In this document: in pieces, positions 1 through 7,162 of the stretch
Numbering within the stretch: the stretch's first letter is position 1
How the letters are laid out: each line of letters opens with the position of its first letter
Assembly (NCBI GenBank): GCA_963708545.1
Contig: CAVPUD010000151.1
Span: 1 to 33,429 of the forward strand
From: Extensimonas sp963708545
GTDB lineage: Bacteria > Pseudomonadota > Gammaproteobacteria > Burkholderiales > Burkholderiaceae_C
Length of the DNA: 33,429 bases
Direction: 5' to 3'
Position numbers and translations under genes: made by a program
The notes under the pieces: generated by a model
The model's input: the letters and a program-made list of their open reading frames with translations, nothing else
Database searches by the model: none
What the model was told of the DNA's origin: nothing

Positions 1-70
1 CAACATCGTCGTCCAGATAGTCGGCCCGGTAGCGGGCGAAGGCGGGCAGTTCGACGAAGACGGCTTTCAT
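1..70 (-). CDS. RelE/HigB-like toxin, 5' end only (partial)
   Basis: Only the first 23 codons are inside the window; the gene runs off the left edge. The start ATG is at 68-70, and the peptide begins MKAVFVELPAFARYRADYLD. This resembles the N-terminus of the RelE-like/HigB toxins of type II toxin-antitoxin systems (mRNA interferases), which commonly start MK-FVELP-F-RYR--YLDD. That is family knowledge applied to a short peptide. The partner antitoxin would be expected immediately downstream, to the left of the window. An inverted repeat sits just upstream of the start and could be an operator. It marks the left border of the nif genes. Confidence 0.5.
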   Translation of the reverse strand, partial: MKAVFVELPAFARYRADYLDDDV

Positions 71-273
71 CGTTCAGATGATACGTAAGTTGCGTATATA
101 TGCAAGGGGCAGTCTTTTCCAAATCAGGTATGAGCCTGAAGCCCCCGCAAAAACAGCGAGGCGCAACGAGTCGAATCGTTGTAGACGTCTGGTAGTGTAT
201 TGGCGAGTTTTCTCACCATCTGTGCGCCTGCCGCTCACCTGCGGCGAGCCGCCATCAGTGCTGCCAGAGCACC
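71..273. other. Intergenic region between toxin start and ferredoxin stop
   Basis: No gene is supported in these ~200 bases. Besides the operator-like repeat there is a 6-bp inverted repeat CAACGA (164-169)/TCGTTG (176-181), and a hairpin around 201-218 with a TTTT loop on the plus strand. Neither is followed by a convincing T-run in the direction of the ferredoxin gene, so no terminator is called. Confidence 0.5.
81..97. promoter_or_regulatory. Inverted repeat upstream of the toxin start (possible operator)
   Basis: ATACG (81-85) and CGTAT (93-97) form a 5-bp inverted repeat with a 7-bp spacer, 10 bp upstream of the toxin start codon. Toxin-antitoxin operons are usually autorepressed through such palindromes. 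The assignment rests only on position and symmetry. Confidence 0.25.
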
Positions 274-660
274 TCAGGTCGAGGACAGCAACTGCACCGT
301 CACCGGCTCGCTGCCCAGCAGAGCCTGGCAGGCCAGGCGCGACTGGGAGCTGACGCCCACCATGCCATCGAGCTTTTCGTTCTCGGCGCGCTGGATTTTG
401 GACAGGCTTTTGCGGCCCGCGGTAACGAAGACGTGGCAGCTCTCGCACTGGGCCTTGCCGCCGCATTTGCTGACGATGGCCTCGCCCACGGCGAGCAAGG
501 CCTGGAGCAAGGAGGTGCCCGCGGGAACTTCGTAGGTTTTGCCCGAGGGCAGCACGGTCATGGCCGTCAAGGTGGCTGCGGCTGCGGCTGCGGCTGCGGC
601 TGCGGCTGCGGCTGCGGCTGCGGAGGTGGAGGTGGAGGTGGGGGTGGTCAATGCAGTCAT
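274..660 (-). CDS. [2Fe-2S] ferredoxin (ISC/adrenodoxin type) with N-terminal poly-Ala tract
   Basis: 128-aa electron carrier predicted to bind one [2Fe-2S] cluster. Cluster ligands are Cys66, Cys72, Cys75 and Cys111 (C-X5-C-X2-C plus a distal Cys), the pattern of vertebrate-type/ISC ferredoxins. The ferredoxin fold starts near Met34 (ATG 559-561). The 33 residues before it are Thr/Ser-rich followed by exactly 16 alanines, so the natural start could be either Met1 (658-660) or Met34. Neither has a strong ribosome binding site. It is the last gene of the left nif arm, about 65 bp after the SIR2-like gene, and probably donates electrons in nif-related chemistry. It is distinct from the isc-linked fdx at 16339. 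Confidence 0.85.
   Translation of the reverse strand: MTALTTPTSTSTSAAAAAAAAAAAAAAAATLTAMTVLPSGKTYEVPAGTSLLQALLAVGEAIVSKCGGKAQCESCHVFVTAGRKSLSKIQRAENEKLDGMVGVSSQSRLACQALLGSEPVTVQLLSST
575..622 (-). repeat. Hexanucleotide tandem repeat (GCAGCC)x8 encoding 16 Ala
   Basis: Eight perfect copies of a 6-bp unit (gctgcg on the plus strand) lie in frame within the ferredoxin gene. Each unit adds two alanines, so copy-number change would alter the N-terminal tail length without breaking the frame. Confidence 0.95.
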
Positions 661-724
661 GATGGCAAAAAAGTAACAAGGGATGAGGAAAGGGGAAAAC
701 CACGGGCCAGGGAGCGCGCCCGCA

Positions 725-1573
725 TCAGGCCGCCAGCGCCGGCTGGAGCGCCTCCACCAGCGCGTCGGCGAACCCGGCGAGCGGCATCGCGATGCGCGTG
801 ATGTTCTGCTCCTGCAGAAAGCGCGCCTCCATGCGCGTAGGCTCGTCGGGCAGCACCGCCCAGTGGCGCGCGCTCGAGCGCTTCATGATTTGGCGCGCGA
901 AGCTGCGCGTGAGCTGGTCGTCGAAGCGGCAGCCCAGGAACAGAAAGCTGCGCCCGCTGCGCCAGGCCTGCACGGCGGCGGGAATGGGCGTCTGAATGTC
1001 GATTTCGGTCAGCACTTCGACGTAGTCGGAGTCCGAAACCAGGTAGTTGCCCGCCGGGCTGTGGCCGCCGATCGGCTTGTAGAGCATCGCGGCGGGGCTG
1101 TGCGCCAGGTCGGGCAGTGCCTGCCCCGCGGCGTCATAGACCTGCGTCCACTGGCCGAAATGCTCCGACTGCGACAGGCCCTGCACCTGCACCCAGCCCC
1201 CCTGCGGCCGGGCCAGCCGCAGCGCGTGCATGAAGGTGTCGTCGTACCAGGTATCGACCCACAGCCCCGTATTGCATGCCGCCAGGGCCAGGTGCAGGGC
1301 CGAAGGGGGCGGCGCGCTCGCAAAAGCCTCGTTCATCAGGTGCACCACGGTCTTGCGGTGCTTGAAGTTCTCGATGAACTGCGCGGCCTGCGTCAGGCGT
1401 TTGCGGATCTTGTGCGGCACGCTGACCTTGGCGGTCAGGATTTCGGCCAGCGCAAGCGGCGTGGCTGGCACCTGCCCCTTGCTGCACAGTCCCAGCATGT
1501 CGGGCCCGAGGTAGGGAATGACGGTGCCGGCTTCGAGCAGGCGGGCGATTTCCGGGATGGCAGCGGTGTTCAT
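725..1573 (-). CDS. SIR2-like domain protein, nif-associated
   Basis: About 282 aa. The start is chosen at ATG 1571-1573, six bases after an AGGGG ribosome binding site; the adjacent ATG at 1574-1576 is the alternative, and longer versions would run into the neighbouring gene. The protein resembles the SIR2-like (SIR2_2) family of NAD-binding Rossmann proteins: VIPYLGPDML near the N-terminus, SDSDYVEVL in the middle and FLFLGCRFDDQLTRSF near residue 215. The position where sirtuins have the catalytic His-Gly reads KPIGGHS, so the classical deacylase histidine seems displaced or missing (alignment by eye). It lies 37 bp after the DegT-like gene, in the same transcript. Function unknown; NAD binding or hydrolysis is an inference. 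Confidence 0.7.
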   Translation of the reverse strand: MNTAAIPEIARLLEAGTVIPYLGPDMLGLCSKGQVPATPLALAEILTAKVSVPHKIRKRLTQAAQFIENFKHRKTVVHLMNEAFASAPPPSALHLALAACNTGLWVDTWYDDTFMHALRLARPQGGWVQVQGLSQSEHFGQWTQVYDAAGQALPDLAHSPAAMLYKPIGGHSPAGNYLVSDSDYVEVLTEIDIQTPIPAAVQAWRSGRSFLFLGCRFDDQLTRSFARQIMKRSSARHWAVLPDEPTRMEARFLQEQNITRIAMPLAGFADALVEALQPALAA

Positions 1574-1610
1574 CATGTTCCCCTGGGGTGGATGGCAAAG
1601 CGCAGAGCGT

Positions 1611-2774
1611 TCAGAGATAAATGGCCGCCCCGGCGCCGACGTTGGTCGCGGTGTCCTTGAGCGTGGTGACGATGTATTTGACCTGGGTGGCATCCAGGCC
1701 GGTGTGCAGCGGCAGGGCCAGCGCGCGGTCGCCGATGCGGTCGGTGTCGCGCAGCAGGCCGCGCTGGCGCCCGATGGCGTCGCCGGCCTGCATGTAGAAA
1801 AACTGCTGGTGCAAGGGATGGCTGTAGGCCGCCGTCTCGATGCCGCAGGCGCGCAGGTCGTCGATCATCTGCGCCCGCGCGCTGGCGGTGAAGCGTTTGC
1901 CCAGGTGCACCACGTACAGCATCCAGTGCACTTCCTGCACGTCGTCGGCCAGGTACGGCGGCTTGACGCCCTCGAAGCTCTGCATCTGCTCGTGGTACCA
2001 GACTTCGACCTGCTTGCGTGCGCTCAGCCGGTCGTCGAGCCCGGCGAGCTGCGCCAGCCCCAGCGCGGCCGTGAGTTCGCTCATGCCGGCCTGCAAGGGC
2101 ACGCGCGCGCCCAGCGACAGCGAGCTGCGATCGGCGAGCCGGCGCTGGCGCAGATAGCGCAGCTCGTGCGCCAGCGCCTCGTCGTCGGTGAGCAGCATGC
2201 CGCCTTCGCCCGTGCACAGGGCCGAGGGCGGCGAAAAATCGAACACCGAAACGTCGCCAAACGTTCCCACGCTCTGCCCGCGATAGCGCGAACCCAGGGC
2301 CTCGCTGCTGTCCTCGATGAGCTGCAGCCCATGGGTCTGCGCCAGCGCGCGCAGGGGCTCCCAGGCCGCCGGGTGGCCGTTGGTGTTGCCCGCGAGCAGG
2401 GCGCGGGTGCGCGGGCCGATCTTGAGCGCGGCTTTTTCGGGGCTCAGGCTGCCGCTCCAGTAGTCGATGTCGGCAAACACCGCGGTGGCACCCGCCAGAG
2501 TGATGGCCTGCGCCACCTGGTGCCAGGAGTGGCTGGCGCACACCACCTCGTCGCCCGCGCCTATGCCCAATGCACGCAGGGCGATCCAGGTGCCGAGCGT
2601 GCCGCTGCCCACGGCCACGGCATGGCGGCGGCCGACCCAGGCGGCAAAGGCGCGCTCGAAGGCTTCGACCATGGGGCCGTCGCTCCAGCGACCGGAGTCG
2701 AGCACGGCCTGCACGCATTCGGACTCGCGCGCGCCACACTCGGGTTCGAACAGGGAAATGACGTCTATGTCCAT
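1611..2774 (-). CDS. DegT/DnrJ/EryC1/StrS aminotransferase-fold protein lacking the PLP lysine
   Basis: 387 aa, start ATG 2772-2774 behind GGAG. The fold-type I PLP-enzyme architecture of sugar aminotransferases is clear: VGSGTLGTWIALRALGIGAGDEV near residues 55-76, LIEDSSEALGSRYRG around 155, and the GEGG loop around 189. In active members the internal aldimine Lys sits five residues before GEGG (K-N-L-x-x-G-E-G-G). Here that position is Ser184 (codon 2223-2225, context PPSALCTGEGG), with no lysine nearby. It may therefore be a non-transaminating homologue. It lies between the nifT-linked small gene and the SIR2-like gene. Substrate unknown. Confidence 0.8.
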   Translation of the reverse strand: MDIDVISLFEPECGARESECVQAVLDSGRWSDGPMVEAFERAFAAWVGRRHAVAVGSGTLGTWIALRALGIGAGDEVVCASHSWHQVAQAITLAGATAVFADIDYWSGSLSPEKAALKIGPRTRALLAGNTNGHPAAWEPLRALAQTHGLQLIEDSSEALGSRYRGQSVGTFGDVSVFDFSPPSALCTGEGGMLLTDDEALAHELRYLRQRRLADRSSLSLGARVPLQAGMSELTAALGLAQLAGLDDRLSARKQVEVWYHEQMQSFEGVKPPYLADDVQEVHWMLYVVHLGKRFTASARAQMIDDLRACGIETAAYSHPLHQQFFYMQAGDAIGRQRGLLRDTDRIGDRALALPLHTGLDATQVKYIVTTLKDTATNVGAGAAIYL

Positions 2775-2822
2775 GATGGCTCCGGTTGTGGCGCTGCTGT
2801 TTTTGCGCTGCCGTCTTTGGGG

Positions 2823-3086
2823 TCACTCGTCCTGCGTGAGGATCAGCGCCGTGGCCTCCTGCGGCGCTTGCGTGATGTGCCAGCAATGGCCGTTGGACGA
2901 GGCCAGATAGACGCGGCGTGTGCCGAGCTCCAGCGCTGGCGTTTCGCCGCGCAGGTCCATGGCATCGACCAGCACCACGCGCAGGTCGGGGTAGCGGCTG
3001 CGCCATTGCGCCGCGGCTTCGCGCAGCGTGCTCGCGCAGGCCACTAGTTGGCCGGCTTGCTGCAAGGCCTCGAGGGTCAGGGCCAT
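2823..3086 (-). CDS. Small conserved nif-cluster protein (possibly DUF6129)
   Basis: 87 aa from ATG 3084-3086, preceded by GGGAG with a 7-nt spacer, 11 bp after the nifT stop. The sequence starts MALTLEALQQAG and contains RVVLVDAMDLRGETPALELG and a C-terminal NGHCWHIT stretch. I associate it with a small uncharacterised family found beside nifT/nifY in proteobacterial nif clusters (DUF6129), but that name is from memory. There is no signal peptide, membrane segment or metal-binding Cys pair. Transcription with nifT suggests a role in nitrogenase maturation or stability, which is inference from position. Confidence 0.65.
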   Translation of the reverse strand: MALTLEALQQAGQLVACASTLREAAAQWRSRYPDLRVVLVDAMDLRGETPALELGTRRVYLASSNGHCWHITQAPQEATALILTQDE

Positions 3087-3097
3087 GGTGCAGCTCC

Positions 3098-3322
3098 CTA
3101 TTCCTGTTCGACGGACGAAGCCAGGCGCCGCGCCTCGACCGTGATGGGCAGGGCCGTGTCGGCGGGCAGCGCGGGCAACTCCAGCTGCCAGCCATTGGCC
3201 AGCGTGACCAGCCCGCCCCACATGGCCGGCTGGGCCATGGCGACGATGGGCTCCTCCAAGTCTTTCTTGGGCACGTAGGCGCTCAGCACGCCCTGGGCAT
3301 TTTTGCGAATCATGACTTTCAT
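3098..3322 (-). CDS. nifT: NifT/FixU family protein
   Basis: 74 aa, start ATG 3320-3322 with CCGGAG upstream. The N-terminus MKVMIRKNAQGVLSAYVPKK and the later WGGLVTLANGW are characteristic of NifT/FixU, a small protein of unclear function usually found next to nifHDK. Here it is separated from nifHD and lies between nifS (64 bp upstream) and the small gene at 2823. Length fits the family (about 70 aa). Confidence 0.9.
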   Translation of the reverse strand: MKVMIRKNAQGVLSAYVPKKDLEEPIVAMAQPAMWGGLVTLANGWQLELPALPADTALPITVEARRLASSVEQE

Positions 3323-3386
3323 CGTCGGCTCCGGTGGGGGGATGCAAGGGAATGGAATGGGTGGATTGCAGTGCAAAAGGCATCGC

Positions 3387-4538
3387 TCATGCGGCGGCCA
3401 GCGCCTCTTCTTCGCGCAGCAGGGGCTCGAGCAGCGGCGGCAGGGATTGCAGCAGGTAGGCCACGTCCTGCGCCGTGCTGCCGGCACCCAGCGACAGGCG
3501 CACCGCCGCGAGCGCTTCGGCGGGCGCTACGCCCATGGCGCGCAGCACGTGCGAGGGCTCCGTCCCCCCCGAGGAACAGGCCGCACCCGACGACGCCGCC
3601 ACGCCCAGGCGCTCCAGCCGCTGCAGCACCACGTCGGCTTCCAGACGCCCGAAGCGCAGGTAGCTGGTGCCGGGCAGGCGCTCTGCCGCCTGTCCCCAGA
3701 CATGCACACGCGGCAGCGCCGCCGCCAGCCCACGCTCCAGCGCATCGCGCAGGGCGCGCAGCCGGGCAGCCTGGGCCGACAGGTCGCCGAGCAGTTCGAG
3801 CGCCGTGGCCATGCCGACGATGCCGGGCAGGTTCTCGGTGCCGCCGCGCCGGCCGCGCTCCTGGCTGCCCAGGGTTTGCGCCACGAAGGGCTGCCCCTGG
3901 CGCAGCAGCAACGCGCCCACGCCTTTGGGGCCGTGGAATTTGTGCGCCGACAGCGACACGGCAGCGGCGCCGCACGCGCCAAAATGAAACGGCAGCTTGC
4001 CGATGAACTGCGTGGCGTCGAGGTGCAGCGCCGCCCCGGCCGCGTGCGCCAGCGCGGCGACTTCGGCCACGGGCATCAGCACACCTGTTTCGTTGTTTGC
4101 CGCCATGAGCGCGACCAGCGCGGTTTCGGGGCCTATCAATGCAGCGGCCTGCTGCAGGTCGAGCTGGCCATCAGGGTGCACGCCGACCGTATCGACGGGC
4201 ACCCCCTGCGCGGCCAGCGCGCGCGCCAGGCGCAGCTGGCCCGCGTGCTCCACCTGGCTGAAGACGACGCGCCGCCGCCCGGGCGCGGCCGCCGCCAGCA
4301 GGCCCCGCACGGCCATGTGGTTGGCCTCGGTCGCGCCGCTCGTGAAGATGAGCTCGGCCGGCTTGCAACCCAGCACCTGCGCCGCACGCGCCCGGGCGTC
4401 GGCCAGCGTGCGCCGCGCCTGCTGCCCCGGTGCGTGCTGCGACGAGGCGTTGGCCCACACGCTGCCCAGCACCTGCAGCATGGCTTCGAGCACGGCGGGC
4501 GCCGGCGCGGTGGTGGCGTTGTGGTCCAGATAGATCAT
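3387..4538 (-). CDS. nifS: Cysteine desulfurase NifS
   Basis: 383 aa PLP enzyme that releases sulfur from L-cysteine for nitrogenase Fe-S cluster assembly. PLP-binding Lys200 is in SLSAHKFHGPKG, the pyridine-stacking His98 in VEHAGQ, and the persulfide-carrying Cys321 in SSGAACSSGG. Start ATG 4536-4538 has GGAG eight bases upstream. It is one of two desulfurases in the window and is clearly different from the IscS at 11878. Classical nifS is coupled to nifU; here no nifU is present and the neighbours are nifT and a nifZ-linked gene. The scaffold may be the IscU encoded at 13169, which is inference. Confidence 0.92.
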   Translation of the reverse strand: MIYLDHNATTAPAPAVLEAMLQVLGSVWANASSQHAPGQQARRTLADARARAAQVLGCKPAELIFTSGATEANHMAVRGLLAAAAPGRRRVVFSQVEHAGQLRLARALAAQGVPVDTVGVHPDGQLDLQQAAALIGPETALVALMAANNETGVLMPVAEVAALAHAAGAALHLDATQFIGKLPFHFGACGAAAVSLSAHKFHGPKGVGALLLRQGQPFVAQTLGSQERGRRGGTENLPGIVGMATALELLGDLSAQAARLRALRDALERGLAAALPRVHVWGQAAERLPGTSYLRFGRLEADVVLQRLERLGVAASSGAACSSGGTEPSHVLRAMGVAPAEALAAVRLSLGAGSTAQDVAYLLQSLPPLLEPLLREEEALAAA

Positions 4539-4585
4539 CCTCTGTGCTCCGTGGTTATCACCGTGGCTATGTCATGCGGCCTGCG

Positions 4586-4957
4586 TCAAGGCCAGAACAC
4601 GCGCTCGGCATCGGCGCACAGGGTGTCGAGCGCAACGTCCAGCGGCACGTGTTCGAGTTTGGGTGTCCAGCGGCCCTGCGCATGGTCGCGCGCGAGCAGG
4701 CACCAGCGCTGCGCGGCGTCGGGCAGCAGCAGCGCGATGTCTATGGTGCCGCCGGCTGGGTCCACGTTGCGCGAGCAGCAGGGGCTTTCCACGCGGTAGC
4801 CAGGGCCTTCGCGCAGCACGCGCGGGCGCACGTAGCGGTAGCGCGTGCGCTGGCGCAGCGCGCGCACGACGCGGGCCTGGATCAGGTCGCGCACCTGCGG
4901 CGCCCCGGCCTGCAGGACGGCGCGCGCGGCAGCGGGCGCGCTCCAGGCGGCGTTCAT
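4586..4957 (-). CDS. Conserved nif-cluster protein, possibly DUF3024
   Basis: 123 aa, ATG 4955-4957 overlapping the nifZ stop by 4 bp (ATGA), so translationally coupled. N-terminal half is Arg/Ala-rich (RVVRALRQRTRYRYVRPRV). The C-terminal half has ESPCCSRNVDPAGGTIDIA and ends ERVFWP. I tentatively link it to the DUF3024 family seen in nif clusters. The CCS motif (about residues 59-61) could be redox or metal related, but there is no direct evidence. Function unknown. Confidence 0.6.
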   Translation of the reverse strand: MNAAWSAPAAARAVLQAGAPQVRDLIQARVVRALRQRTRYRYVRPRVLREGPGYRVESPCCSRNVDPAGGTIDIALLLPDAAQRWCLLARDHAQGRWTPKLEHVPLDVALDTLCADAERVFWP

Positions 4958-5238
4958 GGCGCCACCTCGGTTTCGGGCAGCAGCCCGGCAGGGGCGGGGA
5001 TGATCTCTTCCTCCATGCAGCCGATCACGCAGCCCGGAAACTGCACCAGATAAACCGGCTCGTTGTGCTCCGGCATGTGGCCCACGTTGACGATCTCGCC
5101 CACTGCGCCGCGTTCGGCAAGCACGGCATCGGCCGCACGTTCGGGATAGCTGCCGTCGTTGCGCAGGTCCTCGAGCGCGATCACGCGCTGCCCCCAGGCG
5201 TACAAGGCCGCGCGCGGTTCCGAGAAATCCAGGCTCAT
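4954..5238 (-). CDS. nifZ: NifZ family protein (second, short copy)
   Basis: 94 aa, start ATG 5236-5238 with a GGAGGAAG ribosome binding site. It has the NifZ-domain signature: YAWGQRVIALEDLRNDGSYP, then RGAVGEIVNVG and PVYLVQFPGCVIGCMEEEI. NifZ assists maturation of the P-cluster in the MoFe protein. It follows the other nifZ with a 4-bp ATGA overlap. The two copies diverge strongly outside the core, so this is an old duplication or two specialised paralogues. Confidence 0.85.
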   Translation of the reverse strand: MSLDFSEPRAALYAWGQRVIALEDLRNDGSYPERAADAVLAERGAVGEIVNVGHMPEHNEPVYLVQFPGCVIGCMEEEIIPAPAGLLPETEVAP

Positions 5239-5597
5239 ACTTCCTCCGTCTTTGCCGGCGCCAGCCCCAGCTCGCTCAGCGCCGCAGCCTTGGTGCCCAG
5301 CTGCTGCAGCACTTCTTCGGGCAGCTTGTCGAGCGTGCACAGCTCCTTGGCGCGCATGCCCACACGGCAGCCCGAATCGACGAAGTCCACGGCGTAGATG
5401 TAGAACTGCTGCAAGAAGCTGTTGATATTGACCACGTAGCCGATCTCGCCGCGCTGCACCAGCACCTCGCCTATGTCCTTGCCGCTGTAGGTGCCGTCGT
5501 TGCGGATCACGGTGCGCGAGACCACGCGCTCGCCGTAGTGAAAGCGCGGCGGCCCGGCCAGCTCGATTTCGTTGTCGTCGCGGTTGATGTCAGCCAT
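5235..5597 (-). CDS. nifZ: NifZ family protein (first copy)
   Basis: 120 aa, start ATG 5595-5597 with AGGAG six bases upstream. The NifZ core is visible: FHYGERVVSRTVIRNDGTY, RGEIGYVVNINSF and IYAVDFVDSGCRVGMRAKEL. The C-terminal tail continues with a Leu/Ala-rich segment. It overlaps the 3' end of the LRV gene by 8 bp and the next nifZ by 4 bp. Expected role: P-cluster maturation of NifDK. Confidence 0.88.
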   Translation of the reverse strand: MADINRDDNEIELAGPPRFHYGERVVSRTVIRNDGTYSGKDIGEVLVQRGEIGYVVNINSFLQQFYIYAVDFVDSGCRVGMRAKELCTLDKLPEEVLQQLGTKAAALSELGLAPAKTEEV

Positions 5598-6567
5598 GGT
5601 CTGCTCCTGCACAGAGTGCGGCTGCGGGGCCAGAGGTGCTTGGCGCTCCCGTCTCTTTGGGAACCCAATCGGGCGCCAGATGGAGAACCCAATGCGGCGC
5701 CGAATGCGGCATCCGGGCCGGCGCGCGGGCCTGCCAGGTTTGCGCCTGCAGGCGTGTGTGCACCATCTGGCGCACTTCGGGGTCGGTGTCGTCGCGCAGC
5801 GCGGCCAGAGCGGCAAGCGGGGCGCGCAGTGCGACCTCCCAGCGCACGCGCCAGTCGTCGTCACCGGCCAGGCGCGGCAGCAGCGCGTCGGGCAGGCGCT
5901 CGGCGACGATGCGGCGCACCTCAGGGGCGCTGTCATCGGCCATGCGCAGCAACGCGGGCATATCCAGGCGCTGCGCGACACGCATGCGCACGTTGCGCTC
6001 GGGGTCGTGCGCCATGCTCGGCAGCAATGCCAGCGGCAGACGCTGCGCCACGCGCTCGCGCACGCCGTAGTCGGGGTCGTTGCGCAGCGCGGCCAGTTCC
6101 GCCGGCGGCAGACGCAGTGCGACGCGGATGCGCACCTCGCGGTGCGGATCGGCAGCCAGGCGCTTGAGCTGCGCCAGGGGCAGGCGCAGCGCGACCTGCA
6201 GGCGCACGGTTTCGTCGGGGTCGTCCACCAGGGCCGCCAGGCGGAACACGCTGGCGTAGCGCGCGGCGATGGCACGTACTTCGAAATAGGGGTGGTCGAG
6301 CTGCGCGTCGCTCAGTTCGGGGTGCCAGCGAAAGAAGCGGTCTATGCGGCGCGCGTAGGCGTCCTGCATGCAGGCGTAGCCCGGCTCGCAGCCTTTTTGC
6401 CCAGCCTCCCCATGCCGTGCGCGCAGCGGCGCATGCACGCAGGCGCTGCAATCGACCGGCCCGCCCTGCCAGTGGCGCGCCGGGATGTCGCCGGGCGCAG
6501 CTTGCACATCCCGTGGACGCAGTGGGCCGGGCCGAGGCGCGGCGGGGGTGGGGGTGGGGGCGTTCAT
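5590..6567 (-). CDS. 4Fe-4S leucine-rich-repeat-variant (LRV) protein
   Basis: 325 aa. The N-terminal domain has four cysteines, Cys40, Cys43, Cys60 and Cys66 (DCSAC...GCEPGYAC), suited to one [4Fe-4S] cluster. About eight degenerate ~24-residue repeats follow, with the pattern DDPDxxVRxxVAxRLPLxxL (residues ~90-280), the LRV fold known from the Azotobacter vinelandii LRV protein encoded in its nif region. The C-terminal ~45 residues are low complexity. The start ATG 6565-6567 overlaps the upstream TPR gene stop by 4 bp. The role in nitrogen fixation is unknown in the literature I recall; a protein-interaction scaffold with a redox or sensory cluster is an inference. Confidence 0.88.
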   Translation of the reverse strand: MNAPTPTPAAPRPGPLRPRDVQAAPGDIPARHWQGGPVDCSACVHAPLRARHGEAGQKGCEPGYACMQDAYARRIDRFFRWHPELSDAQLDHPYFEVRAIAARYASVFRLAALVDDPDETVRLQVALRLPLAQLKRLAADPHREVRIRVALRLPPAELAALRNDPDYGVRERVAQRLPLALLPSMAHDPERNVRMRVAQRLDMPALLRMADDSAPEVRRIVAERLPDALLPRLAGDDDWRVRWEVALRAPLAALAALRDDTDPEVRQMVHTRLQAQTWQARAPARMPHSAPHWVLHLAPDWVPKETGAPSTSGPAAALCAGADHG

Positions 6568-7136
6568 GGCGCCGTGCTCCAGCCGCGCAAGGGGTATTCG
6601 GGCGGCAGGTCCTGCGTGAGGGCGGCGTCGCCTTGCAAGTGGCGCGCGAGCACCTGCGCCAGCAAGGCGCCGCCGACGTGGTCCTGCGGGTCCAGGCGGC
6701 GCAATGCGCCCAGCAGGTATTGCGCTTCATCGAGCGCGCCCAGGCGCAGGTTCAGGTAGGCCAGCCCCTTGAGCGTGAACAGGTAAAAGCGCACCGCGGG
6801 GTCGTGGCGCACGGCATCGTCCGCGGGCGGCTGGTCGCCAAATTCCGCTCCTAGCGCGATGCGCGCCACGGCCAGCGCGTCTTCGCCCGCGGCCCGCGCC
6901 TCGGCCAGGCGGTGGCCGTAAAAGTGAAAGCGGTACAGCGCAATCAGCGGTACGGGGTGCCGGGGCGCGGCGGCACGCGCACGCTCGAGCAGCGCCAGCG
7001 CGGCGTCGGGTTGCGCGCGCAGCAAGCCGGCCTGGGCGATCAGGGCGTGCACCTCGGGGCTGAGCGCGCCGCCGAGTGCACCCTCCGCAAACGCCAACGC
7101 GCTCGCCTCATCGAATCCCCAGCGGCCGTGCTCCAT
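6564..7136 (-). CDS. TPR-like nif-associated protein (paralogue A)
   Basis: 190 aa of alpha-helical TPR-like repeats; start ATG 7134-7136 with AAGGGG seven bases upstream. Helical pairs such as QPDAALALLERARAAAPRHP and LAEARAAGEDALAVAR are visible. The C-terminal third (FYLFTLKGLAYLNLRLGALD, LRRLDPQDHVGGALLAQVL) is clearly related to the protein at 23561. No signal peptide or metal site. It is coupled to the LRV gene by ATGA overlap, and probably mediates protein-protein contacts during nitrogenase assembly (inference). Confidence 0.75.
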   Translation of the reverse strand: MEHGRWGFDEASALAFAEGALGGALSPEVHALIAQAGLLRAQPDAALALLERARAAAPRHPVPLIALYRFHFYGHRLAEARAAGEDALAVARIALGAEFGDQPPADDAVRHDPAVRFYLFTLKGLAYLNLRLGALDEAQYLLGALRRLDPQDHVGGALLAQVLARHLQGDAALTQDLPPEYPLRGWSTAP

Positions 7137-7162
7137 GGTGCTGCCCCTTGGTCGCGTAGCCT

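Noticed and set aside
201..218. Hairpin considered as terminator of the ferredoxin gene
   Set aside because: Short stem with a wobble pair and no T-run in the direction of transcription.
1518..3047. Plus-strand open frame of 509 codons opposite the DegT-like gene
   Set aside because: Antisense shadow of GC-rich genes on the minus strand; composition is low-complexity Arg/Ala/His and no family is recognisable.
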